Origin: an uncultured Luteimonas sp. | GTDB lineage: Bacteria; Pseudomonadota; Gammaproteobacteria; Xanthomonadales; Xanthomonadaceae | DNA length: 64,000 bases | Reading direction: 5' to 3' | Assembly (NCBI GenBank): GCA_934541015.1 | Contig: CAKTDC010000014.1 | Span: 10,939 to 74,938, forward strand | In this document: piece after piece, positions 46,562-56,771 of the stretch | How the letters are laid out: every line of letters begins with the position of its first letter | How positions within the stretch are numbered: position 1 is the first letter of the stretch | Translations under genes and position numbers: made by a program | The notes under the pieces: generated by a model | Databases searched by the model: none | The model's input: only the letters and a program-made list of their open reading frames with translations | What the model was told of the DNA's origin: nothing

Positions 46562-46981
46562 TCAGCCGTGGAGCGGCGGTCCGCGCGAGCCCAGCCCGAA
46601 GGGTTGCAGCCAGCGCAGCCTCGGCGCCTCCGGCGCGATGGCCGGCGCGGACGCGTTGGGCAGGTCCAGGACAACCAGGGCCACGCCGGGGGCGGTGAGC
46701 ATCGACGCCAGCAGCGGGCAGTAGTCGCAGTCGGGATCGCCGATGGATGGCCGGCCGTCGCCGTGGCCGGAACCGACGGCGCCGCCGTCATGGGCATGGT
46801 GCGCATGCGGCGCGTTGGCGGCGTGCGCGGCATGGCCGCGGCCATGCTCGTGCATGCCTTCGGCGCCCGCGCCCGCGGCCGACGCGTGCACGACGCGTCC
46901 GGTCGTGGGCAGCAGTACCAGCAGCAGCGTCGCCGCCAGTCCGATCCGGCCCATCCAACGCTGGAATGCACTGCGCTTCAT
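46562..46981 (-). CDS. DUF2946 family protein
   Basis: The 139-residue product has an N-terminal signal or membrane segment (IGLAATLLLVLLPTTGRVVHA), a His-rich stretch (HEHGRGHAAH, HAHHAHDGG) near residues 45-65 and the family hallmark CDYCPLL near residue 83. DUF2946 genes commonly sit beside TonB-dependent copper receptors, and the His and Cys content suggests copper handling. The gap to the receptor gene downstream is 66 bases, same strand. It is divergent from nirK; the two share the region with the FNR-type boxes. Confidence 0.85.
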   Translation of the reverse strand: MKRSAFQRWMGRIGLAATLLLVLLPTTGRVVHASAAGAGAEGMHEHGRGHAAHAANAPHAHHAHDGGAVGSGHGDGRPSIGDPDCDYCPLLASMLTAPGVALVVLDLPNASAPAIAPEAPRLRWLQPFGLGSRGPPLHG

Positions 46982-47020
46982 CACGACGATGATTATCCGC
47001 GCCCGTGCCCAACCACGCCC

Positions 47021-47034
47021 CTGATGCAGGTCAA
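47021..47034. promoter_or_regulatory. FNR/Dnr-type box, distal
   Basis: CTGAT-GCAG-GTCAA matches TTGAT-N4-ATCAA, the FNR/Dnr/NnrR consensus, at eight of ten arm bases. It is 40 bases before the DUF2946 start (minus strand) and 142 before nirK, so it could serve either. Confidence 0.45.
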
Positions 47035-47067
47035 GCACGCGTGCGATCCATACGTCGACGCATGTAC

Positions 47068-47081
47068 TTGACCCAGGTCAT
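47068..47081. promoter_or_regulatory. FNR/Dnr-type box, proximal
   Basis: TTGAC-CCAG-GTCAT is a near-palindrome fitting TTGAY-N4-RTCAA with one mismatch in the right arm. It lies 95 bases before nirK, where a nitrite reductase is typically activated by Dnr/NnrR under low oxygen with nitric oxide. Confidence 0.5.
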
Positions 47082-47176
47082 TGAGCGCTTCGCGCCCGCG
47101 TCGATATCGTTGCGCCATGGCAAAGAAGCATCTGCTTCCCGGCCCCGAGTTTCGGTAAAACCCTGAGGAAACCACC

Positions 47177-48553
47177 ATGAGGAACCTGGTACTGCTGTTC
47201 GCACTGGCCGCCGCCGGCGGCTTCATCCCGCACGACGTCGCGGCCCAGGGGCCAAGCTCGGTCACGCCGATCGCCGACGTCACCTTCAGCCTGCGTACCG
47301 AGATCGCCGACGGCAAGATGGTGTTCATCGGCAACGCCGGCCCGATCAAGGACGTGGTCAACCCCGACCTGCGCGTCGCCGAGGGCGCCGTGGTGGCGAT
47401 CACCATCACCAACAACGACGGCGCCATGCATGACATCGCGGTGCCGGAGTTCGGTGCCCAGTCCGACCAGCTGGTCGGCGTCGGCTCGGCGACCACGATC
47501 GTGTTCCGCGCCACCAGGAGCGGCAGCTTCGAGTACATCTGCACCATCCCGGGCCACCAGCTCGCGGGCATGGCCGGCAACCTGATCGTCGGCGACGTGA
47601 AGGAAGAAGTGAGCACCGCGCTGGACATCGCCAAGAACCCGGCCGAGGTCGGCACGCCGGTCGGCGACCGCGCGCCCGAGCACATCACCTACGACCTGCT
47701 GACCACCGAGGTCGAGGGCCGCCTGTCCGACGGCAGCACCTACCGCTACTGGACCTTCGACAACACGGTCCCGGGCCCGTTCCTGCGCATCCGCCAGGGC
47801 GATACGGTGACGATCAACCTGAAGAACGCCGAGGACAGCGTCAACATCCACTCGGTCGACTTCCACTCGGTGACCGGCCCCGGCGGCGGCGCCGCGGTGA
47901 CCCAGGTGCGCCCCGGCGAGACCAAGAGCTTCACCTTCAAGGCGCTGCACCCGGGCCTGTTCGTCTACCACTGCGCCACGCCGATGATCGCCCACCACAT
48001 CTCCAACGGCATGTACGGGATGATCCTGGTCGAGCCCGAGGGTGGCCTGCCGGCGGTCGACAAGGAGTACTACGTGATGCAGGGCGAGCTGTACACGGCA
48101 CAGAAGCACGGTTCGCGCGGCCTGCAGGAGTTCTCGGTCGACAAGCTGCTCGACGAGAAGCCCGAGCACCTGATGTTCAACGGCTCGATGGACGCGCTGA
48201 CCAAGACCTTCGACATGACGGCCAACGTGGGCGAGGAAGTGCGCATCTTCTTCGGCGTCGGCGGCCCGAACCTGACCTCGAGCTTCCACCTGATCGGCGA
48301 GGTCTTCGACCGGGTCTACAACCTGGCCTCGTTCACCAGCCCGCCGCTGACGGACGTGCAGACCACGCTGGTGCCGCCGGGCGGCGCGACCATGGTCGAG
48401 TTCAAGGTCGACTACCCCGGCAGGTACATCCTGGTCGACCACGCGCTGTCGCGCGCGGAGAAGGGCCTGACCGGCATCCTCACGGTGCACGGGGACGCGG
48501 ACCCGGCGATCTTCGACAGCGACGAAGCGATCGACGCATCGTCCGGCCACTGA
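47177..48553 (+). CDS. nirK: Copper nitrite reductase NirK with N-terminal cupredoxin domain
   Basis: The 458-residue periplasmic enzyme reduces nitrite to nitric oxide. A signal peptide (to about residue 24) is followed by an extra cupredoxin domain (about 30-140) whose type 1 copper ligands are His85, Cys122, His127 and Met132. The reductase part has type 1 ligands His225, Cys266, His274, Met279 and type 2 ligands His230, His265 and His422. Catalytic Asp228 (VDFH) and His371 (SSFHLIGE) are present. The core resembles AniA-type reductases. The fused donor-like domain recalls Hyphomicrobium-type NirK. FNR/Dnr-type boxes lie upstream and a strong hairpin downstream. Confidence 0.96.
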   Translation: MRNLVLLFALAAAGGFIPHDVAAQGPSSVTPIADVTFSLRTEIADGKMVFIGNAGPIKDVVNPDLRVAEGAVVAITITNNDGAMHDIAVPEFGAQSDQLVGVGSATTIVFRATRSGSFEYICTIPGHQLAGMAGNLIVGDVKEEVSTALDIAKNPAEVGTPVGDRAPEHITYDLLTTEVEGRLSDGSTYRYWTFDNTVPGPFLRIRQGDTVTINLKNAEDSVNIHSVDFHSVTGPGGGAAVTQVRPGETKSFTFKALHPGLFVYHCATPMIAHHISNGMYGMILVEPEGGLPAVDKEYYVMQGELYTAQKHGSRGLQEFSVDKLLDEKPEHLMFNGSMDALTKTFDMTANVGEEVRIFFGVGGPNLTSSFHLIGEVFDRVYNLASFTSPPLTDVQTTLVPPGGATMVEFKVDYPGRYILVDHALSRAEKGLTGILTVHGDADPAIFDSDEAIDASSGH

Positions 48554-48581
48554 GGCCGGACCGGGTGAAGCGGCAAAGGCA

Positions 48582-48604
48582 CGGCCCCGCCCCCGGCGGG
48601 GCCG
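48582..48604 (+). terminator. Intrinsic terminator after nirK
   Basis: CGGCCCCGCC (48582-48591) and GGCGGGGCCG (48595-48604) form a perfect 10-base stem with a CCC loop, followed by TTCC, 28 bases after the nirK stop. It also lies 64 bases beyond the stop of the convergent MATE gene. Confidence 0.65.
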
Positions 48605-48668
48605 TTCCGCATCCGGATGTCGGACCCGCGCGGACCTGGACCGGCACTTCAGTGATCATCCACCGGCT

Positions 48669-49985
48669 TCAGCCCGCCAGGCGGCCCTCCATCCGCCGCA
48701 GGTGCGGCAGCAGCGCCAGCGCGCGCGCGACCACGTAGACCACGAACGCGATCCACAGCCCATGGTTGCCCCAATACGCGGCAGCCGGCCACGCCACCAG
48801 CAGGAAGGCGGCCAGCGACAGCAGCGCCGCCTGGCGCATCTCGCGCGTGCGCGTGGCGCCGATGAACACCCCGTCGAGCTGGAACGCCGCCACCGACAGC
48901 AGCACGTAGAGCGCGGCCCAGGGCAGGTGCAGCACCGCTGATTCGCGCACGGCCGGCAGCGTGGTCAGGGCCTGCACCGCGGGCTGCCCGGCCAGCAGCA
49001 CGAGGACCGCCAGCACCAGCGCGGTGCCCGCCGCCAGCTCGCTGGTCAGCCGCAGCGCGCGCCGGAAGCCGGCGCGGTCGCGCGCGCCCCAGGCCGCGCC
49101 CACATGCGCCTCTGCCACGAAGGCGAAGCCGTCGAGAAAGAAGGCGCTGAACGAGACCAGCTGCAGCAGGATGTGGTTCGCCGCGAGCGTCACGTCGCCG
49201 AAGCGCGCGCCGGCGTTGGCGAACCAGCCGAAGGCGAACAGCAGGCACAGGGTGCGCACCAGGATGTCGCCGTTGGCGGCCAGCGCCCGGCGGATGCGGT
49301 GCAGGTCGGCCACCCGCGCCCACTGCAGGAATGGCGTCGCGTCGCCGTGGCGCTCGCGCAGCACGCGCCACGCCACCGCCAGCGCCACCGCGCAGGTGCT
49401 CCATTCCGCGACCGCCGTGCCCAGACCGATTCCGCGCACGCCCATCCCGAGCACGCCGGCGAACCAGATGTCGAGCCCGGCGTTGAGCCCGTTGAGCAGC
49501 AACTGCACGAACAGCAGATCGCGGCTGCGCCCCAGCCCGATCAACAGCCCGCTGACCGCGAACAGCGCCAGCGCCGCGGGCGCGCCCCAGATGCGGGCGC
49601 GGAAATACTCCGCCGCGGCCGACTCCACCGCCTCGCTGCCGTCCATCAGGCCGAAGTACAGCGCCGTGACCGGCCACTGCAGCAGCCACAGCGCCACGCC
49701 CAGGCCAGCGGCCAGCAGCAGCGCGCGCGCCAGCGTCGCGCGGACCTCGGCCTCGTCGCCAGCGCCCCTGGCCTGGGCCACGAAGCCGGTCGTGCCCATG
49801 CGCAGGAAGCCGAAGCTCCAGTAGACGAAGTTGAACAGCAGCGCGCCCAGCGCCAGCCCGCCGAGCTGGGTCGCACTGCCGTAGTGGCCGACGACCGCCG
49901 TGTCCACCAGGCCCAGCGCGGGCACGGCGGCGTTGGCGAGGATGATCGGCCAGGCCTGGCGGACGATGGAGGCGCGCGTGGGCAT
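48669..49985 (-). CDS. MATE family efflux transporter (DinF-like)
   Basis: The 438-residue protein has 12 membrane helices and the DinF-subgroup pattern PIILANAAVPALGLVDTAVVGHYG (about 12-35), then GFLRMGTTGFVAQARGAGD (about 58-76) and a second half with AANHILLQLVSFSAFFLDGFAF. MATE proteins export cationic compounds in exchange for protons or sodium. ATG 49985 starts MPTRASIVRQ. It is divergent from the spermidine-synthase-like gene over 134 bases that contain a perfect 20-base palindrome. Confidence 0.92.
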   Translation of the reverse strand: MPTRASIVRQAWPIILANAAVPALGLVDTAVVGHYGSATQLGGLALGALLFNFVYWSFGFLRMGTTGFVAQARGAGDEAEVRATLARALLLAAGLGVALWLLQWPVTALYFGLMDGSEAVESAAAEYFRARIWGAPAALALFAVSGLLIGLGRSRDLLFVQLLLNGLNAGLDIWFAGVLGMGVRGIGLGTAVAEWSTCAVALAVAWRVLRERHGDATPFLQWARVADLHRIRRALAANGDILVRTLCLLFAFGWFANAGARFGDVTLAANHILLQLVSFSAFFLDGFAFVAEAHVGAAWGARDRAGFRRALRLTSELAAGTALVLAVLVLLAGQPAVQALTTLPAVRESAVLHLPWAALYVLLSVAAFQLDGVFIGATRTREMRQAALLSLAAFLLVAWPAAAYWGNHGLWIAFVVYVVARALALLPHLRRMEGRLAG

Positions 49986-50010
49986 CGGCCAATGATCCCC
50001 GCTCCCCGCC

Positions 50011-50030
50011 GGAGCGGCTATAGCCGCTCC
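50011..50030. repeat. Perfect 20-base palindrome between divergent genes
   Basis: GGAGCGGCTA is followed directly by its reverse complement TAGCCGCTCC. It is symmetrically placed between the MATE start (49985) and the TTG start at 50120. It could be an operator, or one copy of a GGAGCGGCT-type REP sequence, which is common in xanthomonads. Confidence 0.6.
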
Positions 50031-50119
50031 CGGATACTCACCGCTCCGCCGGAAAACTTGAACCGCGGGCCTTGAGTCGCCAGCATGGGAACCTCCCCCT
50101 TGTCCGAGAGGAGAGCAGA

Positions 50120-50878
50120 TTGCGCGCATTCAACGGCCAAAGCGCCGGTTTCCGCCCCCATCCCGCGCCGGTCCCGCCGACCGCGAACGCCCTGCTCGCC
50201 GACGAGCAGACCGGCTTCCAGCACGCCGTCGTCAGCCGCCATCCCCGCTATGGCGCCCAGCTCTTCCTCGACGACGACCTGCAGATCTCCGAGGCCGACA
50301 CCGCCTACGGCGTCGCCATGACCAGCCCGCTGCTGGCCCTGCGCCGGCTCGAGCGCGTCGCCATCCTGGGCGGCGGCGACGGCGGCGTGCTCAACGAGCT
50401 CATCCGCACCCTCGAGCCGCTCGAAGCCCTGCCCGCCGAGCTCACCATGATCGAGATCGACCCGCGGGTGATGGCGCTCTCGCGCGAGCACCTGCCCGCC
50501 GTCTGCGGCGAGGCCTTCGCCAGCCCGCACGCGCGCATCGTCACCGGCGACGCCTTCGCCTGGATCGCGAAAGCCCGCGACCTCGACGCCGTGATCTACG
50601 ACCTGACCATGGACCCGGTGCGCGAGGGCCAGAGCCGCGCCGACTTCATCACCGGCATCATCGGCCACATCGCCCGCGCGCTGCGCCCCGGCGGCATGCT
50701 GAGCATGCAGTGCTGCGGCCACGGCCGCGAGGACGCCGCCGACCGCGCCACCCGGCGCGAGGTGCTGCCGCTGATCCGCGCCGCCGTGGACGAGCACTTC
50801 ACCGGGCGCTGCGAGCAGGACGTGATCGTGCCCTCGTATTGCGACCTCTGGACCTTCCTGAGCGCGCGCAGAGCGTAG
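50120..50878 (+). CDS. Spermidine synthase-like (polyamine aminopropyltransferase family) enzyme
   Basis: The 252-residue protein has the spermidine-synthase methyltransferase-like fold: YGAQLFLDDDLQISEADTAYG (about 45-65), VAILGGGDGGVLNEL (about 81-95, cofactor loop), MIEIDPRVMALSREH (about 112-126) and DAVIYDLTMDP (about 163-173). The start is TTG 50120 with GAGGAG six bases upstream; no ATG fits. The enzyme should move an aminopropyl group from decarboxylated S-adenosylmethionine, but speD is not nearby and the catalytic loop reads DLTMDP where SpeE has DSTDP, so activity may differ. It is monocistronic. Confidence 0.85.
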   Translation: MRAFNGQSAGFRPHPAPVPPTANALLADEQTGFQHAVVSRHPRYGAQLFLDDDLQISEADTAYGVAMTSPLLALRRLERVAILGGGDGGVLNELIRTLEPLEALPAELTMIEIDPRVMALSREHLPAVCGEAFASPHARIVTGDAFAWIAKARDLDAVIYDLTMDPVREGQSRADFITGIIGHIARALRPGGMLSMQCCGHGREDAADRATRREVLPLIRAAVDEHFTGRCEQDVIVPSYCDLWTFLSARRA

Positions 50879-51122
50879 CGGCTGCAACCGCGGCTGCGGC
50901 GGATCCGGCCAGGTTCAACGGCGGCAGGAAGTGCTCGGCCGTGGGTGCCGAGAGCCGCAACCGCTCCTCGAACCAGTCCAGCCACCGCGCAACCTCCGCC
51001 TCCGGCCGCTCCGCCGGCGGCGCCTTGCAGCGCACGGTCTGCCGCCCATGCGGCCCCCTGACCACTTCGGCGCAGGGCCGGACCTGCGCGGCGGCCTGGC
51101 CTTCCGGGGCGCCGGCTTCCCG

Positions 51123-52896
<1,774 letters not shown>

Positions 52897-53304
52897 GGCG
52901 GGAGGTACCGGTACGGGTGGGAAGGGGGGATGGCGCGGGAGCAGGGTGACGGGATGGCGTGGCCGTCCGCGCGCCTTCGGCGCGCCCCCATCTGCCTTCG
53001 GCATCTTCCCCCGCAAGCGGGGGAAGAAACTGTCGACGGCTCCCTCCGCGAACGGGGGGAGGTGACTGTCGGCGGCTCCTGCTTCTTGCGGCTTTTCCCC
53101 CAAAAAGCGGGCAAGAAGAAGATTCCGACGCCCTCGCCTGTGCCCCGGGCACACTCCATTCCCCCGAAGCGGGGAAAGACCGGCCAGGACCTTCGGCATC
53201 CCGATGGCCGGCGGCACCTTCCCCCGCCTGCGGGGGAAGTCCCCGCGCAGCGGGGGATGGGGGCCGGCACGCAGCGAGGATGCGGATCGTCGCCCAGCGC
53301 CGGC
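52897..53304. other. Intergenic repeat region between hflC and yjeT
   Basis: The 408 bases carry no gene. Open frames on both strands are composed of repeat sequence. The right 255 bases are an array of short inverted repeats, annotated separately. The left 100 bases show nothing I can identify. Confidence 0.7.
53005..53260. repeat. Array of six palindromic CCCCCGC/GCGGGGG elements
   Basis: Six related hairpins follow one another: 53005-53026 (CTTCCCCCGC-AA-GCGGGGGAAG region, perfect), 53042-53062 (degenerate), 53092-53115 (degenerate), 53158-53177 (TTCCCCCG-AAG-CGGGGAA), 53218-53239 (CTTCCCCCGC and GCGGGGGAAG around CT, perfect) and 53240-53257 (TCCCCGC and GCGGGGA around GCA). Spacers are 15-42 bases and dissimilar. 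The family is of the REP/palindromic type; no flanking transposase gene is seen here. Confidence 0.8.
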
Positions 53305-54168
53305 TCAGCGGTCGTTGCGCAGGTACTGCAGGAAGGGATCGTTGCGCTCGAGCACGATCACGCCCTGGCCGTCGGCGAAGGAGGCGCGATAGGCCTCCAG
53401 GCTGCGCTGGAAAGCGTAGAACGCCGGGTCGCGGTTGGCCGCCTCGCCGTAGATGCGGGTGGCTTCGGCATCGCCTTCGCCGCGCAGCTTCTGCGCGTCG
53501 CGCTCGGCCTCGGCGACCAGCACGGTGCGCTCGCGGTCGGCCTCGGCGCGGATGATGCGCGCCTGCTCCTCGCCCTCGGCGCGCAGGCGGCTGGCCACCT
53601 GCCGGCGTTCGGCGCGCATGCGGTCGTAGACCTGGGCGATGACATCGCTGTCGGTGGGCAGGTCGATCTGCTTGAGGCGGATGTCGATCACGCGCATGCC
53701 CAGCGTCTTGGCGGCCTCGTTGATGCTCTCGAGCTGCCTGGCGATGATCTCGCTGCGGTCGCCCGACACCAGCGCCGTCAGCGTGCGCGCGTTGATCTCG
53801 TTGCGCAGCGAGTCCTTGATGATCGGCGCCAGGCGATCGTTGGCCACGTCCATCTGCCCGCCGGTGGCGCGGTAGAAGTCGGCAACGTCGCTGATCAGGC
53901 CGATGGCGACGAAGTCCACGCTCACGTCCTTGCGCTCGGAGGTGAGGTAGCGCTCGGGCGAGAACTCGGAGGCGTAGAAGCGGCGGTCGAACACCCGCGC
54001 CGATTCGATCAGCGGGATCTTGAAGTGCAGGCCGGGGCCGATGTCGGTGCGGGCGACGCGGCCGAGGTTGAGCACCAGCGCCGTCTGCCCTTCGCGCACG
54101 ACGTAGACCGAGCCGAGCAGGCCCAGCACCAGGACCGCGACCAGCGCGAGGATCACTCCGGGTTTCAT
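53305..54168 (-). CDS. hflC: Protease modulator HflC
   Basis: The 287-residue SPFH protein forms, with HflK, the periplasm-facing complex that regulates FtsH. One N-terminal membrane helix (residues 5-24) precedes VREGQTALVLNLGRVARTDIGPGLHFKIPL (start of the SPFH domain, read in parts). The helical region AERRQVASRLRAEGEEQARIIRAEADRER (about 175-203) follows. ATG 54168 overlaps the hflK stop (ATGA), so the two are translationally coupled. Confidence 0.96.
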   Translation of the reverse strand: MKPGVILALVAVLVLGLLGSVYVVREGQTALVLNLGRVARTDIGPGLHFKIPLIESARVFDRRFYASEFSPERYLTSERKDVSVDFVAIGLISDVADFYRATGGQMDVANDRLAPIIKDSLRNEINARTLTALVSGDRSEIIARQLESINEAAKTLGMRVIDIRLKQIDLPTDSDVIAQVYDRMRAERRQVASRLRAEGEEQARIIRAEADRERTVLVAEAERDAQKLRGEGDAEATRIYGEAANRDPAFYAFQRSLEAYRASFADGQGVIVLERNDPFLQYLRNDR

Positions 54169-55298
54169 CGCATACCTCCCTGTCCGCGGGTGGGCCGCGG
54201 CGTACTGCGGCTGGCCGCCGGGCGCGGCTCTTCGGCGGTAACCGTGGGCGAGACGATCTCGGGCGTCAGCAGCGGCTGCGACGCCGGCGCGGCGCCCTCC
54301 GCGGTCATCGGCACGTAGATCAGCTGGCGGCCGTCGCCGCCGACGACCTTGCGGTTCTCGGCCATCACTTCCTCGAGCGTCTCCAGCCACAGGCGCTTGC
54401 GCGTGACTTCGGGCGCGCCGCGGTAGGCGTCGACCAGCAGGGTGAAGCGTTCGGCGTCACCGGTCGCGCGGGCGACGGAGGCGGCCTTGTAGCCCTCGGC
54501 GGTGGTGCGCAGGCGCTGGGCGTCGCCGCGCGCCTCCGGCACCACGCGGGCGGCGTAGGCGCGGGCCTCGTTGACCAGGCGCTCGTTCATCTGCTGGGCG
54601 CTGTTGACCTCGTCGAACGCGGGCTTGACCTCTTCGGGCGGGCGCGCGTCCTGCAGGTTGAGCTCGGTCACCACCAGGCCGGTGCGGTAGGCGTCGAGCG
54701 AGGCCTGCAGCGCGGTCGACGCGGCGACCGACAGCGGACCGCGGGCGTTGAGCGCGGTGTCCAGGTCGGCGCGGCCGATCTGCTCGCGCACCGCGCTCTG
54801 CGAGACCTGCTCGAGCACGCGCACCGCGTTCTGGGTGCCGAACAGGTACAGCTCCGGATCGCTGACCCGGTACTGCACGTTGAACGACACGGTGACGATG
54901 TTCTCGTCGCGGGTCAGCACCGGCAGGCTGTTGGTGAAGGTGCGCACGCTGGTGGCGTCGACCTTGGTGACGCTTTCGACGGGCCAGGGCAGCTTGAAGT
55001 TGGGGCCGGGCTGCATCACCCGCGCGACCTCGCCGAAGCGCAGCACCACGCCGCGCTGCTGTTCGCCGATCAGGACGAAGCAGTTGAACACCAGCCACAG
55101 TGCGAAGACGATGCCGATCCAGCGCAGCGGGCTGCCGCCGCCACCGGCACCGCCGAACAGGCCGCGCAGCTGGTCGAGGATGCGGTCGAAGCCGCCGCCA
55201 CCGCTGCCGCGCCGCTTCGGCGGCCACGGGTTGCGGCCGTTGCCGCCGGACCCGCGTTCAGGGCCGTCGTTGTTCTTGCCGGGGATGTTCCAGGCCAT
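54165..55298 (-). CDS. hflK: Protease modulator HflK
   Basis: The 377-residue HflK starts with the family's Gly/Pro/Asn-rich segment (MAWNIPGKNNDGPERGSGG, PWPPKRRGSGGGG), a membrane helix (about 62-80) and the SPFH domain from IGEQQRGVVLRFGEVAR. QDARPPEEVKPAFDEVNSAQQ (about 218-238) is a hallmark of HflK. The C-terminal tail is disordered. HflKC encloses FtsH and restrains turnover of membrane proteins. It overlaps hflC by four bases and lies 123 bases after hflX. Confidence 0.96.
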   Translation of the reverse strand: MAWNIPGKNNDGPERGSGGNGRNPWPPKRRGSGGGGFDRILDQLRGLFGGAGGGGSPLRWIGIVFALWLVFNCFVLIGEQQRGVVLRFGEVARVMQPGPNFKLPWPVESVTKVDATSVRTFTNSLPVLTRDENIVTVSFNVQYRVSDPELYLFGTQNAVRVLEQVSQSAVREQIGRADLDTALNARGPLSVAASTALQASLDAYRTGLVVTELNLQDARPPEEVKPAFDEVNSAQQMNERLVNEARAYAARVVPEARGDAQRLRTTAEGYKAASVARATGDAERFTLLVDAYRGAPEVTRKRLWLETLEEVMAENRKVVGGDGRQLIYVPMTAEGAAPASQPLLTPEIVSPTVTAEEPRPAASRSTPRPTRGQGGMR

Positions 55299-55421
55299 GC
55301 CTGCTCCAGTGCTCCAGGGGTCGCCTCGGGCCTCCGCGAGAGGCCCGGCGCGGCGTTAGTTTACTAGCTGGGGCCGCCTGCGCCGCCCCGGCGGGGCCGG
55401 CGCACTGCCCTGCTCCGGGTC

Positions 55422-56771
55422 TCAATGCGCCGCCTCGGCCGGAAGCAGGCGACGCAGGGGGCCGCCGTCGTCCTGGTTGGCCAGGCGGGCGGCGTCGGCC
55501 AGGGCGATGTCGATGTCCAGGCGCCAGCCTTCGCCCTCGTGGGCCTCGCCGCGCACCGCGTCCAGGGCATGAAGCCGCGCACGCAGGCGGCCGGCGGTCG
55601 GCGGCAGCGCCAGTTCGGCGACGATCCGGCGCTGACCCAGCCGTTCGGCCAGGGCCTGCTCCAGCAGTTCCAGTCCGGTGCCGTCGCGGGCGGAGATCCA
55701 CACCCGGCCACGGCCGATGCCCGCTTCGCCGGGCGCCGCCTGCCCCGGCTCGGCACTGAAGCCGGGATCGTCGCGGCGCGGCTGCGCGCCTTCGATCCGG
55801 TCGATCTTGTTGAACACCAGCAGCTGCGGGATGTCCCCGGCACCGATCTCCGACAGCACCGCGTCGACCTGGGCGATGCGCTCCTCGCGCAGCGGGTCGG
55901 CGGCGTCGATCACGTGCAGCAGCAGGTCGGCTTCGCGCGCCTCGCTCAGGGTGGAGCGGAAGGCGGCCACGAGTTCGTGCGGCAGGTCGCGCACGAAGCC
56001 GACGGTGTCGGCGAGCACGACCGCGCCCGAATCGAGCCCGATCCGGCGCACGGTGGGATCGAGGGTGGCGAACAGCTGGTCGGCGGCGTAGGCCTCGGCG
56101 CCGCTGAGGGCGTTGAACAGGGTCGACTTGCCGGCGTTGGTATAGCCCACCAGGGCCACGCGCGGCAGCTCGCTGCGGATGCGCGCGCGGCGCATCTGGC
56201 CGCGCTGCACTTCCACCTTCTCCAGCCGCTTCTGCAGCATGTCCACGCGCTTCTGCAGCAGGCGGCGGTCGGTTTCGAGCTGGGTCTCGCCGGGACCGCG
56301 CAGGCCGATGGAACCGCCGCGCTGGCGCTCCAGGTGGGTCCAGCCGCGCACCAGGCGCGTGGCCATGTGCCGCAGCTGCGCCAGCTCGACCTGGAGCTTG
56401 CCCTCGTGGCTGCGCGCGCGCTGGGCGAAGATGTCGAGGATCAGGCTGGTGCGGTCGACCACGCGCCGCTCCAGCGCCTTCTCCAGGTTGCGCTCCTGGC
56501 CAGGGGTCAGCGGATGGTTGACCAGGATCAGGTCCGCGCCGGCCGCGTCCGCGGCGGCCTTCACCTCGTCGAGCTTGCCGCTGCCGATCAGGGTGGCCGG
56601 ATTGGGCCGGTCGATGCGCGCGGTCAGCAGCGCGAGCACGTTCGCGCCGGCCGAGCGCGCCAGCTCGGCGAACTCCTCGATCTCGCCCTCGTCGGGCGGC
56701 CCGCCGGCGTGGGGCTGGATCAGCAGCGCCTGCTCGCCCCCGCGGGAGCGCTCGAACAGTTGGGTCGGCAT
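55422..56771 (-). CDS. hflX: Ribosome-associated GTPase HflX
   Basis: The 449-residue GTPase splits or rescues stalled ribosomes. The N-terminal HflX domain contains LTARIDRPNPATLIGSGKLDEV (about 48-69, read in parts) and VNHPLTPGQERNLE. The glycine-rich GGSIGLRGPGETQLETDRR precedes the GTPase domain, with G1 GYTNAGKST (about 212-220), G3 DTVGFVRDLP and G4 NKID. ATG 56771 (MPTQLFERS) fits the family start; an upstream ATG at 56813 is possible. It is preceded by hfq, 249 bases away with no gene between. Confidence 0.96.
   Translation of the reverse strand: MPTQLFERSRGGEQALLIQPHAGGPPDEGEIEEFAELARSAGANVLALLTARIDRPNPATLIGSGKLDEVKAAADAAGADLILVNHPLTPGQERNLEKALERRVVDRTSLILDIFAQRARSHEGKLQVELAQLRHMATRLVRGWTHLERQRGGSIGLRGPGETQLETDRRLLQKRVDMLQKRLEKVEVQRGQMRRARIRSELPRVALVGYTNAGKSTLFNALSGAEAYAADQLFATLDPTVRRIGLDSGAVVLADTVGFVRDLPHELVAAFRSTLSEAREADLLLHVIDAADPLREERIAQVDAVLSEIGAGDIPQLLVFNKIDRIEGAQPRRDDPGFSAEPGQAAPGEAGIGRGRVWISARDGTGLELLEQALAERLGQRRIVAELALPPTAGRLRARLHALDAVRGEAHEGEGWRLDIDIALADAARLANQDDGGPLRRLLPAEAAH

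Noticed and set aside
52897..53304. CRISPR-like appearance of the repeat array between hflC and yjeT
   Set aside because: Repeats differ in length and are themselves palindromic with unequal, non-unique spacers, and there are no cas genes. The array is REP-like, not CRISPR.
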